In this document: in pieces, positions 8,119-16,075 of the stretch
Numbering within the stretch: position 1 is the stretch's first letter
Layout: the number at the start of each line of letters is the position of its first letter
Made by a program: the position numbers and the translations under genes
Notes under the pieces: model-generated
Database searches by the model: none
The model's input: only the letters and a program-made list of their open reading frames with translations
Told to the model about the DNA's origin: nothing
Source of the DNA: Candidatus Bathyarchaeota archaeon
GTDB taxonomy: Archaea > Thermoproteota > Bathyarchaeia > Bathyarchaeales > Bathycorpusculaceae
Assembly: GCA_026014685.1 (NCBI GenBank)
Contig: JAOZHW010000003.1
Span: forward strand, 1-35,994
Reading direction: 5' to 3'
DNA: 35,994 bases

Positions 8119-10538
8119 GCGCTAAAGAGAAAGAGCTTGTAATTTGGTTTGATAAATTAAGAAACACCGATGTTTCCATTGTTGGCGGCAAGAACGCCAG
8201 CCTTGGAGAAATGATCCATGCTGGGTTGCCTGTTCCTTTTGGTTTTGCAGTCACAGCCCACTCTTATGAACGCTACATTGTAGAAAAGAAGCTTAGCGAG
8301 CAAATCTACAAAATCATTGCTGAAACAGTTACTAACCCAAACGACCCCAAACAGTACGATGCTGCATCGAAGCTTATCCGTGAGCTCATGGAGAAAACTC
8401 CGATGCCTGAGGACATCGAAACCGAAATCAGAAGGTCATACGCTGAACTAAACAAGCGTTTCGCGTTAAAAGACACTTTTGTTGCGGTCCGTTCAAGTGC
8501 TACCGCAGAGGATCTTCCTGATGCGTCGTTTGCGGGTCAACAGGAAACTTATCTTAACGTGAAAGGCTCAGACGACTTAATCGACAAAGTTATCAAATGC
8601 TGGAGCAGTTTGTTTACTCCACGCGCTATCTTCTATCGAAACGAGAAAGGTTTCCCACACGAGAAAGTTTTCATCAGCGTCGGCGTCCAAAAGATGGTTA
8701 ACAGCCGCGCGGCAGGCGTTATGTTCACAATTAACCCAGTTACAGGTAACCGCGATGAAATTGTCATCGAGGGTAACTATGGTTTAGGCGAAACAGTCGT
8801 TTCAGGTGCAGTGAACCCCGACGACTTCGTCGTTGATAAGTATACAATGAAGATAAAGGAACGTCGCATCTCCCGGAAAACAGTCAAGTATGTCCGTGAT
8901 CCCAAAACAGGAAAAACCCTCCACCTTGATGTGCCTGAAGAAGAACAGACTGCCGTATGTATAACTGACACTGAAATTATGAAACTTGCTGAACTCGCTA
9001 AACGTATAGAGAAACACTACGGGAAACCCATGGATATCGAGTGGGCAATCGATCAAGACCTCGAGTTTCCTGATAATATGATGCTGGTTCAAGCTCGCCC
9101 AGAAACAATCTTTGGCACTAAGAACATGGAAGGAACGAAAATGGAAGAAACCAAAGCGCATGAAAACCTAAAAATCGCCGTTAGAGGCATCTCCGCAGGA
9201 AGAAGAGGGTATGGTGTAGGCAAAGCTGTTATTGTCCACAAGCCTGAAGATGCACTTCATGGTATGCATAAGGGCGACATATTAGTTACTGGAATGACTG
9301 ACCCTGATTTTGTTCCTTTCATGAAGATGGCATCTGCCATAGTCACCGACAAAGGCGGCATCACAAGCCATGCAGCCATCGTCAGCCGTGAACTAAACAT
9401 CCCCTGTGTCGTCGGCACCGAAAACGCCACCTCGGTCATGAAAAACGGCGTAGAATACACCGTGGATTCACGGAACGGCATCATCTACGAAGGCATACTT
9501 GAACAAGCAGTTGCGCCAGTTGCCGCAAACAACGGCGGAAAAGCCGTCCAAACAGCAGAATTCGCACCTGTTACCGCTACAAAAATTTACATGAACCTCG
9601 GCACACCCGAAATGATTGAGCAATACAAAGACCTGCCCTTTGAAGGCATAGGCTTGATGCGCACTGAATTTATCATGGCAAGCGCCATCGGCCAGCACCC
9701 CATGCTCTTCGTCGAAAACGGTGACAGCCAAACATTCATCGACATATTCGCTGAAAACGTGGCTAAAGTTGCCCGCGCAATCCAGCCTAAACCGGTGGTT
9801 GTGCGCTTAAGTGACTTCAAAACTAACGAGTACCGTGGGCTTAAAGGCGGCGAAAAGTATGAAATTAACGAAGAGAACCCCATGTTGGGTTGGAGAGGAT
9901 GCAGCCGCTACATCAGTAAATGGTACGAGAAAGCTTTCCGATTGGAATGTCAAGCCATCAAGAAATGCCGCACTGAATGGGGCCTCAAAAACGTCTACGT
10001 GATGCTTCCCATGGTTAGAACTTTGTGGGAAGCTAAAGCTGTGCTTGAACTCATGAAGGAAGAAGGTTTAGAACGAAACAAAGACTTCAAAATCTGGTTT
10101 ATGGCAGAAACCCCCGCCATCGCAATCATGGCTGACGAATTCAGCAAACTCGTCGACGGCTTCAGCATCGGCTCAAACGACATGACCCAAGGCGTACTCA
10201 TGATTGACCGTGACTCTGAGCGTCTCGGCCAGATGGGTTACTTTGACGAACGTGACCCCGCAGTTAAACGCATCATCGCTCACCTCATCAAAGTCGCTCA
10301 CGAAAACGGATGCACAGTCAGCATATGCGGTGAAGGTCCCTCAAATCTGCCCGATTTCGCTGAGTTCCTCGTCAGAGCAGGCATAGACAGCATTTCAGTT
10401 AACAACGACGCCGTAGTGAACACACGCCGAAACGTCGCCCAAGTTGAGCAGAAGATTATTCTGGAACGCCTAGCAGAGCAAGCTGCGTTGGCTCGTGGTC
10501 AGCCGCTCAAGAAGCCCGTTCCAGATTGGGAATGGTAA
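8115..10538 (+). CDS. ppsA: Phosphoenolpyruvate synthase (pyruvate, water dikinase)
   Basis: This 807-residue enzyme makes phosphoenolpyruvate from pyruvate and ATP, the entry to gluconeogenesis when acetyl-CoA is the carbon source. The N-terminal ATP-grasp domain starts with WFDKLRNTDVSIVGGKNASL and contains VAVRSSATAEDLPDASFAGQ. The swivelling phosphohistidine domain has GGITSHAAIVSRE with His419. The C-terminal TIM barrel has SIGSNDMTQ and CGEGPS with Cys738. The start is TTG at 8115, overlapping the L10e stop. Pyruvate phosphate dikinase is less likely because the N-terminal and C-terminal motifs match the PPS branch. Length is normal. Confidence 0.95.
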   Translation: MSAKEKELVIWFDKLRNTDVSIVGGKNASLGEMIHAGLPVPFGFAVTAHSYERYIVEKKLSEQIYKIIAETVTNPNDPKQYDAASKLIRELMEKTPMPEDIETEIRRSYAELNKRFALKDTFVAVRSSATAEDLPDASFAGQQETYLNVKGSDDLIDKVIKCWSSLFTPRAIFYRNEKGFPHEKVFISVGVQKMVNSRAAGVMFTINPVTGNRDEIVIEGNYGLGETVVSGAVNPDDFVVDKYTMKIKERRISRKTVKYVRDPKTGKTLHLDVPEEEQTAVCITDTEIMKLAELAKRIEKHYGKPMDIEWAIDQDLEFPDNMMLVQARPETIFGTKNMEGTKMEETKAHENLKIAVRGISAGRRGYGVGKAVIVHKPEDALHGMHKGDILVTGMTDPDFVPFMKMASAIVTDKGGITSHAAIVSRELNIPCVVGTENATSVMKNGVEYTVDSRNGIIYEGILEQAVAPVAANNGGKAVQTAEFAPVTATKIYMNLGTPEMIEQYKDLPFEGIGLMRTEFIMASAIGQHPMLFVENGDSQTFIDIFAENVAKVARAIQPKPVVVRLSDFKTNEYRGLKGGEKYEINEENPMLGWRGCSRYISKWYEKAFRLECQAIKKCRTEWGLKNVYVMLPMVRTLWEAKAVLELMKEEGLERNKDFKIWFMAETPAIAIMADEFSKLVDGFSIGSNDMTQGVLMIDRDSERLGQMGYFDERDPAVKRIIAHLIKVAHENGCTVSICGEGPSNLPDFAEFLVRAGIDSISVNNDAVVNTRRNVAQVEQKIILERLAEQAALARGQPLKKPVPDWEW

Positions 10539-10550
10539 ATCAGCTTCCGC

Positions 10551-10575
10551 TTTCTTTATTTTTTGTTTCTGTTTA
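10551..10575 (+). terminator. T-rich terminator after ppsA
   Basis: A pyrimidine stretch with a run of six T (TTTCTTTATTTTTTGTTTCT) lies 12 bases after the ppsA stop. Archaeal termination commonly occurs at such oligo-T tracts without a stem-loop. Confidence 0.4.
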
Positions 10576-10595
10576 CTTGTATTAGTGGATAGAAC

Positions 10596-11597
10596 ATGTC
10601 AGCCTTCGATTTCGAAGAACAAAGAATACGCCAAGAAATAGTCAGACTCGACGCTAAACGGGTTCTGCTGCAGATGCCTCAAGGCTTAAAACCCCAAGCA
10701 ACAATCATAGCCAAAATCGTTGAAGACTACGGTGCAACCCCCATAATTTCCTCTGACCCCTGCTACGGTGCCTGTGACATCGCGGAAGCCGACGCTGCAA
10801 GCTTAGGTGTGGATTTGATTTTACATTTCGGTCATGCACGGCTAGTTAAAGAGGAAAAGACGCCAACACTCTACATAGAAGCTTACGCCAACCTCCAAAT
10901 CGACACCGCCGTCGCTCAAGCCCTTCGTTTGCTTGGCGCGTATCGCAGTATCGGTTTAGTTACCTCGATTCAGCATGTGCAGGCGCTTGACACAGCCAAA
11001 CAGCTTCTAACCGAAGCAGGCAAAGTCGTCTTCGTCGGCGACGTAGGTCAGATGGGGTACGCGGGGCAGGTTATCGGCTGCAACTACAGCAACGCCACCG
11101 CCGTAGCACGACAGGTGGATGCGTTTCTCTTCGTTGGCGGCGGTATGTTCCACGCACTTGGCGTCGCGTTAGCCACCTCTAAGCCCACCGTAGTCGCTGA
11201 CCCCTATGACAACCGCGCCTACTCCACAACCGACGAAGCCCAACGCATCCTAAAACAGCGCTACGCAAGCATCCAGCAAGCCCAAAACGCCAAATCCATC
11301 GGTATTCTCGTCGGCTTAAAACCGGGGCAGAAACACCTCGATCAAGCCCTCAAAGTCAAGGCTTTAGCCGAGAACACGGGGCGGGCAGCGTACCTGTTGG
11401 CGGGCAGAGAAATCACCCCTGAAGGACTCATGGACTTTCCCAGTATCGAAGCCTACGTTAATACGGCTTGCCCAAGGATTTCGCTGGATGCCCCTGGCAA
11501 GTTCAGCAAGCCCATGTTGACGGTTAACGAGTTTATGGTGGTGTGCGGCGAAGTTTCATGGACGGATATGCTCAAAAAAGGCTTATTCGAAAACTAG
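10596..11597 (+). CDS. dph2: Diphthamide biosynthesis enzyme Dph2
   Basis: This 333-residue protein catalyses the first step of diphthamide formation on elongation factor 2, transferring the 3-amino-3-carboxypropyl group of SAM to a histidine. Archaeal Dph2 holds a 4Fe-4S cluster with three widely spaced cysteines. Here these are Cys56 or Cys60 (SDPCYGACD), Cys162 (GQVIGCNYSNA) and Cys292 (VNTACPRISLD). The N-terminal VLLQMPQGLKPQA block is also typical. It starts a run of translation and transcription genes, and the 3' end overlaps the following RNA methylase start. Nothing appears truncated. Confidence 0.94.
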   Translation: MSAFDFEEQRIRQEIVRLDAKRVLLQMPQGLKPQATIIAKIVEDYGATPIISSDPCYGACDIAEADAASLGVDLILHFGHARLVKEEKTPTLYIEAYANLQIDTAVAQALRLLGAYRSIGLVTSIQHVQALDTAKQLLTEAGKVVFVGDVGQMGYAGQVIGCNYSNATAVARQVDAFLFVGGGMFHALGVALATSKPTVVADPYDNRAYSTTDEAQRILKQRYASIQQAQNAKSIGILVGLKPGQKHLDQALKVKALAENTGRAAYLLAGREITPEGLMDFPSIEAYVNTACPRISLDAPGKFSKPMLTVNEFMVVCGEVSWTDMLKKGLFEN

Positions 11598-12247
11598 ACC
11601 TCGAACTTTTCCTAACTTCACTTAAGCCTCAGCCCAACCCCCAAGCAGCGTTAGAGCAATACACAACTTCTGAGCAGATAGCCGCAGACATGCTCTACCT
11701 CGCCGCCTACACCAACGGCGACATCGCAGGCAAGAAGGTGCTGGATTTGGGGTGCGGAACAGGCAGGTTGGGGTTGGGGGCGGCTTTTTTGGGTGCAGAA
11801 GAGGTTGTGGGTGTCGATGTTGATCCGCTGGCAATCCGTACCGCACGGGAGAATAGGACTAAGGCGGGGTTGACTTTTGAGCTGATAAACGGCGATATCA
11901 ACGCCATTGTGGGCAAGTTCGATACGGTTCTGCAGAATCCGCCGTTTGGCGTGCAAACCCGCGAGGCTGACCGCGCGTTTTTGGTGAAAGCCCTCGAAGT
12001 CGGCAACCACATCTACTCACTCCACAACCACCCCGAAGTCGATGAACGCCTCATCAAGATGCTCAAGTCCAGCGGGGGCATGGTGCAAGTGAAGCCCAAC
12101 AGCTTCTTAGAGCGGTTCATCGCTAAACACGGCGGCCAAGTGACGGCGGTTTATGCGATGTTGATGACTATTCCTAAGATGTTTGATTTCCATCGGAAGC
12201 TAAAGCACGATTTCGTCATAGATTTGTATGTGATCGCAAAACAGTAA
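11558..12247 (+). CDS. METTL5-like RNA methyltransferase (COG2263)
   Basis: From the ATG at 11558 the protein has 229 residues. It is a Rossmann methyltransferase with SAM motif I VLDLGCGTGRLGLGAAFLGA, an acidic motif VVGVDVDP and the adenine-methylase motif NPPFG. The N-terminal LEQYTTSEQIAADMLY is characteristic of the METTL5/COG2263 group, which in eukaryotes makes N6-methyladenosine in 18S rRNA. The start lies inside dph2 (about 40 bases of overlap in another frame), implying translational coupling; an upstream GTG at 11543 is possible. Residues after NPPFG (GVQTREADRAFL) match the family. The rRNA target is inferred from relatives. Confidence 0.85.
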   Translation: MDGYAQKRLIRKLDLELFLTSLKPQPNPQAALEQYTTSEQIAADMLYLAAYTNGDIAGKKVLDLGCGTGRLGLGAAFLGAEEVVGVDVDPLAIRTARENRTKAGLTFELINGDINAIVGKFDTVLQNPPFGVQTREADRAFLVKALEVGNHIYSLHNHPEVDERLIKMLKSSGGMVQVKPNSFLERFIAKHGGQVTAVYAMLMTIPKMFDFHRKLKHDFVIDLYVIAKQ

Positions 12248-12348
12248 TGTAAGGTTAGAGGGCTTTTTGGTTGACAGTTGTTTCTTTCTTCTTTATCAAA
12301 AGGTTTATTGCGGTGAGTGGAAACTAAACCTATGCACTTATCAAATTA

Positions 12349-12358
12349 GGCTTATAAA
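12349..12358 (+). promoter_or_regulatory. TATA box for the csl4-rpoL genes
   Basis: GGCTTATAAA lies 26-35 bases before the csl4 ATG at 12384, so the transcript would begin at or a few bases before the start codon: a leaderless or nearly leaderless mRNA. It supports the chosen csl4 start. Confidence 0.5.
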
Positions 12359-12383
12359 CTAACATGGAAATAGATGAAGAAAT

Positions 12384-12974
12384 ATGACCTTAAACGCTCC
12401 AGAACAACAAAAAAGCGGCAACCTCGTGATGCCCGGCGAACGATTAGGCGTCATCGAAGAGTTCATTCCTGACGCAGGAACATACGTCAAAGACGGCGTC
12501 ATCTACTCCAAAATCGTAGGCCGCTCCCTTCTCGACCTCCAAAATAGACGCGTCTCCGTTTACCCTGTAGCACCCAGCGCAGTCGTTCCCAAAATCGGAA
12601 CCGTCGTCATCGGACAAGTCGGCAACGCCCAATCAGACAACGTACTCGTCAAAATCTTCAAGATAGGCAAAAAGAAGATCAACGGAACATTCGGCGGCAT
12701 CCTACACGTCAGCGACGTCTCAGACCGCTACATCGACCAAATCAGCGACGCCGTCAAACCAGGCGACATTATCCGCGCCAAAGTCATCAGCGAAAAAAAC
12801 CAAATCTTCCACTTATCAACCAACGACAAAAACCTAGGCGTCATCGACGCGTTCTGCTCACGTGACGGTTTCTTGCTTGAGCAGCAACCACAGCGCTATG
12901 ACCTCCGATGCCCCAAATGCGGCAACGTTGAACGCCGCAGAATCGCTCCAGATTACGGTAAAGAACCAATATAG
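12384..12974 (+). CDS. csl4: Exosome complex RNA-binding protein Csl4
   Basis: This 196-residue protein is a cap subunit of the archaeal RNA exosome. The N-terminal domain (MPGERLGVIEEFIPDAGTYV) is followed by an S1 barrel (about residues 70-150, GTVVIGQVGNAQSDNVLVKI) and a C-terminal zinc-ribbon region. The ribbon looks incomplete: the first cysteine knuckle reads CSRDG instead of the usual CxxC, while the second is an intact CPKC. The ATG lies just after a TATA box. RpoL follows after 15 bases; the Dph2/methylase/Csl4/RpoL neighbourhood recurs in archaea, to my knowledge. Confidence 0.93.
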   Translation: MTLNAPEQQKSGNLVMPGERLGVIEEFIPDAGTYVKDGVIYSKIVGRSLLDLQNRRVSVYPVAPSAVVPKIGTVVIGQVGNAQSDNVLVKIFKIGKKKINGTFGGILHVSDVSDRYIDQISDAVKPGDIIRAKVISEKNQIFHLSTNDKNLGVIDAFCSRDGFLLEQQPQRYDLRCPKCGNVERRRIAPDYGKEPI

Positions 12975-12989
12975 AAAGAGGGAAAACAA

Positions 12990-13271
12990 GTGAAAGTTAA
13001 AGTACTAAAAAAAGAGGACAACGAGCTTAAAATCGAAATCGAAGGCAGCAGCCACGGCTTATGCAACCTCATCCAAAAACGCCTCCTAGAAGACAAACGT
13101 GTAGAATTCGCAGGCTACGATGTACCACACCCTTTGGCGTCGAACCCCATAATCTACATTCGTATGAAGGGTAGAACTGCACCCGAAGAGGCATTAATAG
13201 ACGCAGTTGCAAAGGTTCAAGAAGCCAACGAGGCTTTCGGCAAAGAATTAACTCACGCCCTCAAAGCCTAA
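12990..13271 (+). CDS. rpoL: DNA-directed RNA polymerase subunit L (Rpo11)
   Basis: This 93-residue protein matches archaeal Rpo11, the partner of Rpo3 in the assembly platform of RNA polymerase. The signature is HGLCNLIQKRLLEDKRVEFA followed by GYDVPHPLASNPIIYIRM. The start is GTG at 12990 with AGAGGG ten bases upstream. It is probably cotranscribed with csl4. A T-rich stretch after the stop (13278-13288) may end that transcript. Confidence 0.96.
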   Translation: MKVKVLKKEDNELKIEIEGSSHGLCNLIQKRLLEDKRVEFAGYDVPHPLASNPIIYIRMKGRTAPEEALIDAVAKVQEANEAFGKELTHALKA

Positions 13272-13277
13272 ACAGCA

Positions 13278-13289
13278 TTTTTCTTTTTA
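13278..13289 (+). terminator. T-rich terminator after rpoL
   Basis: TTTTTCTTTTTA follows the rpoL stop by a few bases, in the 69-base gap before the DUF99 gene. Composition only. Confidence 0.35.
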
Positions 13290-13340
13290 GGTATCCGTTT
13301 TTTAAGCAAACCCCACTTCTAATACTGTTAGGTAGCTTGC

Positions 13341-13922
13341 TTGAGCACACCCAAAGCTTTCCGAATCATAAAACCCGAAATTCGTGTTCTAGGTGTAGAC
13401 GACGGCAAATTCACACCCCACACACAAGGCAACTCCATGGTTGTCGGCGTAGTTTTTCGCGGCGGCACCTCCATAGACGGCGTAATGCACACTAAAATCG
13501 CAATCGACGGCTTAGACGCCACCGACAAAATCGCTGAGATGATAACTGCATCTCCGCATCGCCGTCAACTGCGGGTGGTTATGCTTTATGGGATAACGTT
13601 TGCAGGATTCAATTTGGTTGACATCCAAAAACTACACCACATCACAAAGTTACCCGTTATTGTGTTAACCCATGATAAACCCGACTTAAACGCCATCCAT
13701 GATGCACTCACACATTTGCCAAACATGGATGAACGGTGGCGAATCGTCCAGAACGCAGGCGAAATCCACCCCATCAGAAATAAAGGCGCCAAACTCTACA
13801 TGGGCTTAGCTGGAATCACCCTACAAGACGCCCAAAAAATCGTGAATTTAACCTCAACAACAGGCAGTTTCCCTGAACCCTTACGTGTAGCCCACTTGAT
13901 TGCTTCAGGAATAACCACTTAA
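13341..13922 (+). CDS. DUF99 family protein (endonuclease dU family)
   Basis: This 193-residue protein matches DUF99, an archaeal family distantly related to endonuclease V. Recognisable blocks are IKPEIRVLGVDDGKF at the N-terminus (acidic residues in the place of an RNase H-like active site), a VVGVVFRGG strand, VMLYGITFAGFNLVD, and LPVIVLTHDKPD. A member was reported to cut deoxyuridine-containing DNA, so a repair role is plausible but not shown here. The start is TTG at 13341 with GGTAG upstream. It lies between rpoL and TFS on the same strand. Confidence 0.85.
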   Translation: MSTPKAFRIIKPEIRVLGVDDGKFTPHTQGNSMVVGVVFRGGTSIDGVMHTKIAIDGLDATDKIAEMITASPHRRQLRVVMLYGITFAGFNLVDIQKLHHITKLPVIVLTHDKPDLNAIHDALTHLPNMDERWRIVQNAGEIHPIRNKGAKLYMGLAGITLQDAQKIVNLTSTTGSFPEPLRVAHLIASGITT

Positions 13923-13940
13923 GCGGGGGAGAGTTGGAAA

Positions 13941-13951
13941 AAGTATAAATG
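13941..13951 (+). promoter_or_regulatory. TATA box for the TFS gene
   Basis: AAGTATAAATG with a purine-rich BRE-like GGAAA before it lies 44 bases upstream of the TFS ATG, predicting a start near 13970. It overlaps the region just after the DUF99 stop. Confidence 0.5.
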
Positions 13952-13994
13952 CGACAACGCTAAGGAAATCCCCCCAAAGGGAAAGTGACGCGCT

Positions 13995-14348
13995 ATGGAA
14001 TTTTGCCCTAAATGCGGTTCCCGACTTGAACCAAAGAAATCCAAAAGCGGAAAAGAAGCAACGCTTGTTCTTGCCTGCCCAAAATGCGGCTACAAGAAAC
14101 CAGAAGCCCCAGAAAAAGTGGAGCCTAAAGTAGCTAAAGTCATCCAGCATAACCCTCAGCAATTCGTGGCTGTAATCGGCAAGGAAGAACAGAAACTCAG
14201 CACGCTGCCAACTGTACGCATCGAATGCCCCAAATGCGGCAACAACACCGCTTACGTGTGGCAAGTGCAGACCCGCGGCGCTGACGAGTCGTCAACTCAG
14301 TTTCTGCGCTGCACCAAATGCAACTATACGTTTAGAGAATACAGCTAA
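13995..14348 (+). CDS. tfs: Transcription factor S (TFS, TFIIS-like cleavage factor)
   Basis: This 117-residue protein stimulates RNA cleavage by backtracked RNA polymerase. It has two zinc ribbons: an N-terminal one (CPKCGSRL ... CPKCGYK) like RNA polymerase subunit Rpb9, and a C-terminal TFIIS ribbon (CPKCGNN ... CTKCNYTFREYS). The catalytic acidic pair is in RGADESSTQ between the C-terminal knuckles, so this is an active-type TFS. AGTGA lies before the ATG and a strong TATA box is at 13941. Length is normal. Confidence 0.95.
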   Translation: MEFCPKCGSRLEPKKSKSGKEATLVLACPKCGYKKPEAPEKVEPKVAKVIQHNPQQFVAVIGKEEQKLSTLPTVRIECPKCGNNTAYVWQVQTRGADESSTQFLRCTKCNYTFREYS

Positions 14349-14356
14349 ACAAACCC

Positions 14357-14369
14357 AATTTTTCCTTTT
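14357..14369 (+). terminator. T-rich terminator after TFS
   Basis: An AATTTTTCCTTTT tract begins nine bases after the TFS stop; a typical archaeal oligo-T terminator by composition. Confidence 0.35.
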
Positions 14370-14427
14370 CATAACCAATTTGTGCTAGCGGGCGCTTTTG
14401 CCATAGTGTTTTTTAAATCGGCAACGA

Positions 14428-15492
14428 ATGAGTTACGGTGTGTTCGGCTTGAAACAGGAACCTTCCCAGCTCAAAGCAACACGTTACAGTGGGTTTCTGA
14501 TTAAAGTTCTACCGCTTCTATCGTTCGCGGTGCCTCTAGCGGCGCTCTACCTACTAAACCCCTTGGACACTTACCTGAATGTTTCGGTTCAGGCGTCTTT
14601 TGAGTTGATGTGGAAAGGCAGAACTTTCCAAATGTTCTTTCTCTGGCTAATCGCCCTCGAGTTCATCCTAAGCTGGGACAACATCCAAACAAAACTCAAC
14701 CTACAAAACAAAACTAACATAGCCGTTTACGCTTTGGTGCTTTTGCTCCCCTCACTATATTTGGTTTTAGAGTTTGGGGGGTTAAACGCTGCCATAGCAG
14801 ACTTGTCCGCTCAAAGCGGAGTTGCATTCGCCAACTCTATGCCGCTTGCAGTTGAATACTTGGCGTTCGCGGCGCTTTTCTGTTTGGTTTCTTTTGTTGC
14901 TTTCGGCAAAAAAGGCTTAAGGAGCTTTGCTTTACCTGCCCTTTTCGCCATGCTGGTTGGCGTCCTCTACACAATCGACAACATCTATCCATATGGCGAA
15001 TTCACACCCTTCCAACTGCTAGTCCCCACAACGGCTTCGCTTGCCGCAGGCGTTTTAGGTCTAATGGGTTACACGGTTGTTTCAGGTTTTGAAGCCAGCA
15101 CAGGCATGCCTACATTGGACGTTTCAGGCGCTTTAGGTCAAGCCAAATTCGCCATCGCCTGGCCCTGCGCAGGCATAGAAAGCCTCCTCATCTTCACAGC
15201 AGTGGCACTGCTCTTTCTGAAGGGTATGAAGATTTCTTGGAAAGCCAAAATCGGCTTCTTCGCCCTCGGAGCCGCAGTAACTTATTTCATCAACGTTCTG
15301 CGCATAGTCACCATATTCACGATTGGCATGCAGCACGGTGTAAACTCGATCGAAGTGCAGAACTTCCACTTCTACTACGGTCCCCTCTACGCCATGACCT
15401 GGATAGTCGCCTATCCGCTGCTTATTTTGGGGTTAACGATGGCTTGGCAAAAGTTTAGGCGACATCCACCAGAACCGCTAAACCCTGCTTGA
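14428..15492 (+). CDS. Archaeosortase/exosortase family membrane protease
   Basis: This 354-residue protein is almost entirely hydrophobic, with about nine membrane segments. It carries the exosortase/archaeosortase triad in order: Cys247 in PCAGIESLL, Arg292 in NVLRIVTIF and His314 in FHFYYGPLYAM. Such enzymes cut C-terminal sorting signals of exported proteins and attach them to membrane lipid. No protein with a recognisable sorting tail was found in the window, so substrates lie elsewhere. The last 38 bases overlap the convergent GINS gene. The subfamily is not determined. Confidence 0.88.
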   Translation: MSYGVFGLKQEPSQLKATRYSGFLIKVLPLLSFAVPLAALYLLNPLDTYLNVSVQASFELMWKGRTFQMFFLWLIALEFILSWDNIQTKLNLQNKTNIAVYALVLLLPSLYLVLEFGGLNAAIADLSAQSGVAFANSMPLAVEYLAFAALFCLVSFVAFGKKGLRSFALPALFAMLVGVLYTIDNIYPYGEFTPFQLLVPTTASLAAGVLGLMGYTVVSGFEASTGMPTLDVSGALGQAKFAIAWPCAGIESLLIFTAVALLFLKGMKISWKAKIGFFALGAAVTYFINVLRIVTIFTIGMQHGVNSIEVQNFHFYYGPLYAMTWIVAYPLLILGLTMAWQKFRRHPPEPLNPA

Positions 15493-16075
15493 TGAGAATC
15501 TGCGCGTTTAATGCTGGCAGGGAAGCAACGTCTTCAGGTTGGAAGGGACCATAGGACTTCATGTCTGCGCCCATGATGGCTGGGATGGCTTTTGTGAAGC
15601 GCAGTGTTAAGCGTTTATGGGTTACGTGGGTGGGTGGTTTGAATTCGGGTTTGGGCGCTTCTGGTGTTTGTGTGATGGGTTTGGTTTGGATAACCGTTAC
15701 TGTAATAGGCGCTTGATGTCCCTGCATGAGGTTCTTGGCAAACTGTTCGTATGCAGAAGCAAAACCTACAAAGCTTTCACACATTTTTGCTTCCTCGTTT
15801 GCCAATAACTCAATCGGTGCTTTGTGTAATCGCGTGATGGTTTTGAGGATTTTTCTGTACCTTAAATCCAGCAGCTCCTTAAGCATCCGCTCCACGTTGT
15901 GGGCTTCATGTTCAAGCAGGCTACTTTTCACAGTTTTCTTTTCTGCTGGTTTACTGGCTTCTTCTTTGATATGCACTAAGTAATCTGCGATTTTTGCGTA
16001 AAAGTCAGGCGGCAACCCTCCAAGTGAGGGGTCCTCGATTTCTCGGCGCCACGCTGCATAAAGTTGCTCATACAT
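15455..16075 (-). CDS. Archaeal GINS subunit (Gins51/Gins15-like)
   Basis: This 206-residue protein has an N-terminal alpha-helical domain (MYEQLYAAWRREIEDPSLGG to about residue 130) and a small C-terminal beta domain (AIMGADMKSYGPFQPEDVAS, then LNAQILIKQGLAVLVDV). That A-then-B order is the Gins51/Sld5-Psf1 type. GINS joins MCM and GAN/Cdc45 in the archaeal replicative helicase. It starts at the base after the primase small subunit gene ends, and PriS-GINS linkage is well known in archaea. A proline/threonine-rich linker (residues about 132-150) joins the domains. It overlaps the archaeosortase 3' end. Confidence 0.88.
   Translation of the reverse strand: MYEQLYAAWRREIEDPSLGGLPPDFYAKIADYLVHIKEEASKPAEKKTVKSSLLEHEAHNVERMLKELLDLRYRKILKTITRLHKAPIELLANEEAKMCESFVGFASAYEQFAKNLMQGHQAPITVTVIQTKPITQTPEAPKPEFKPPTHVTHKRLTLRFTKAIPAIMGADMKSYGPFQPEDVASLPALNAQILIKQGLAVLVDVA

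Noticed and set aside
11622-12012. Three minus-strand reading frames opposite the RNA methylase gene
   Set aside because: They mirror the codon pattern of the well-supported sense gene.
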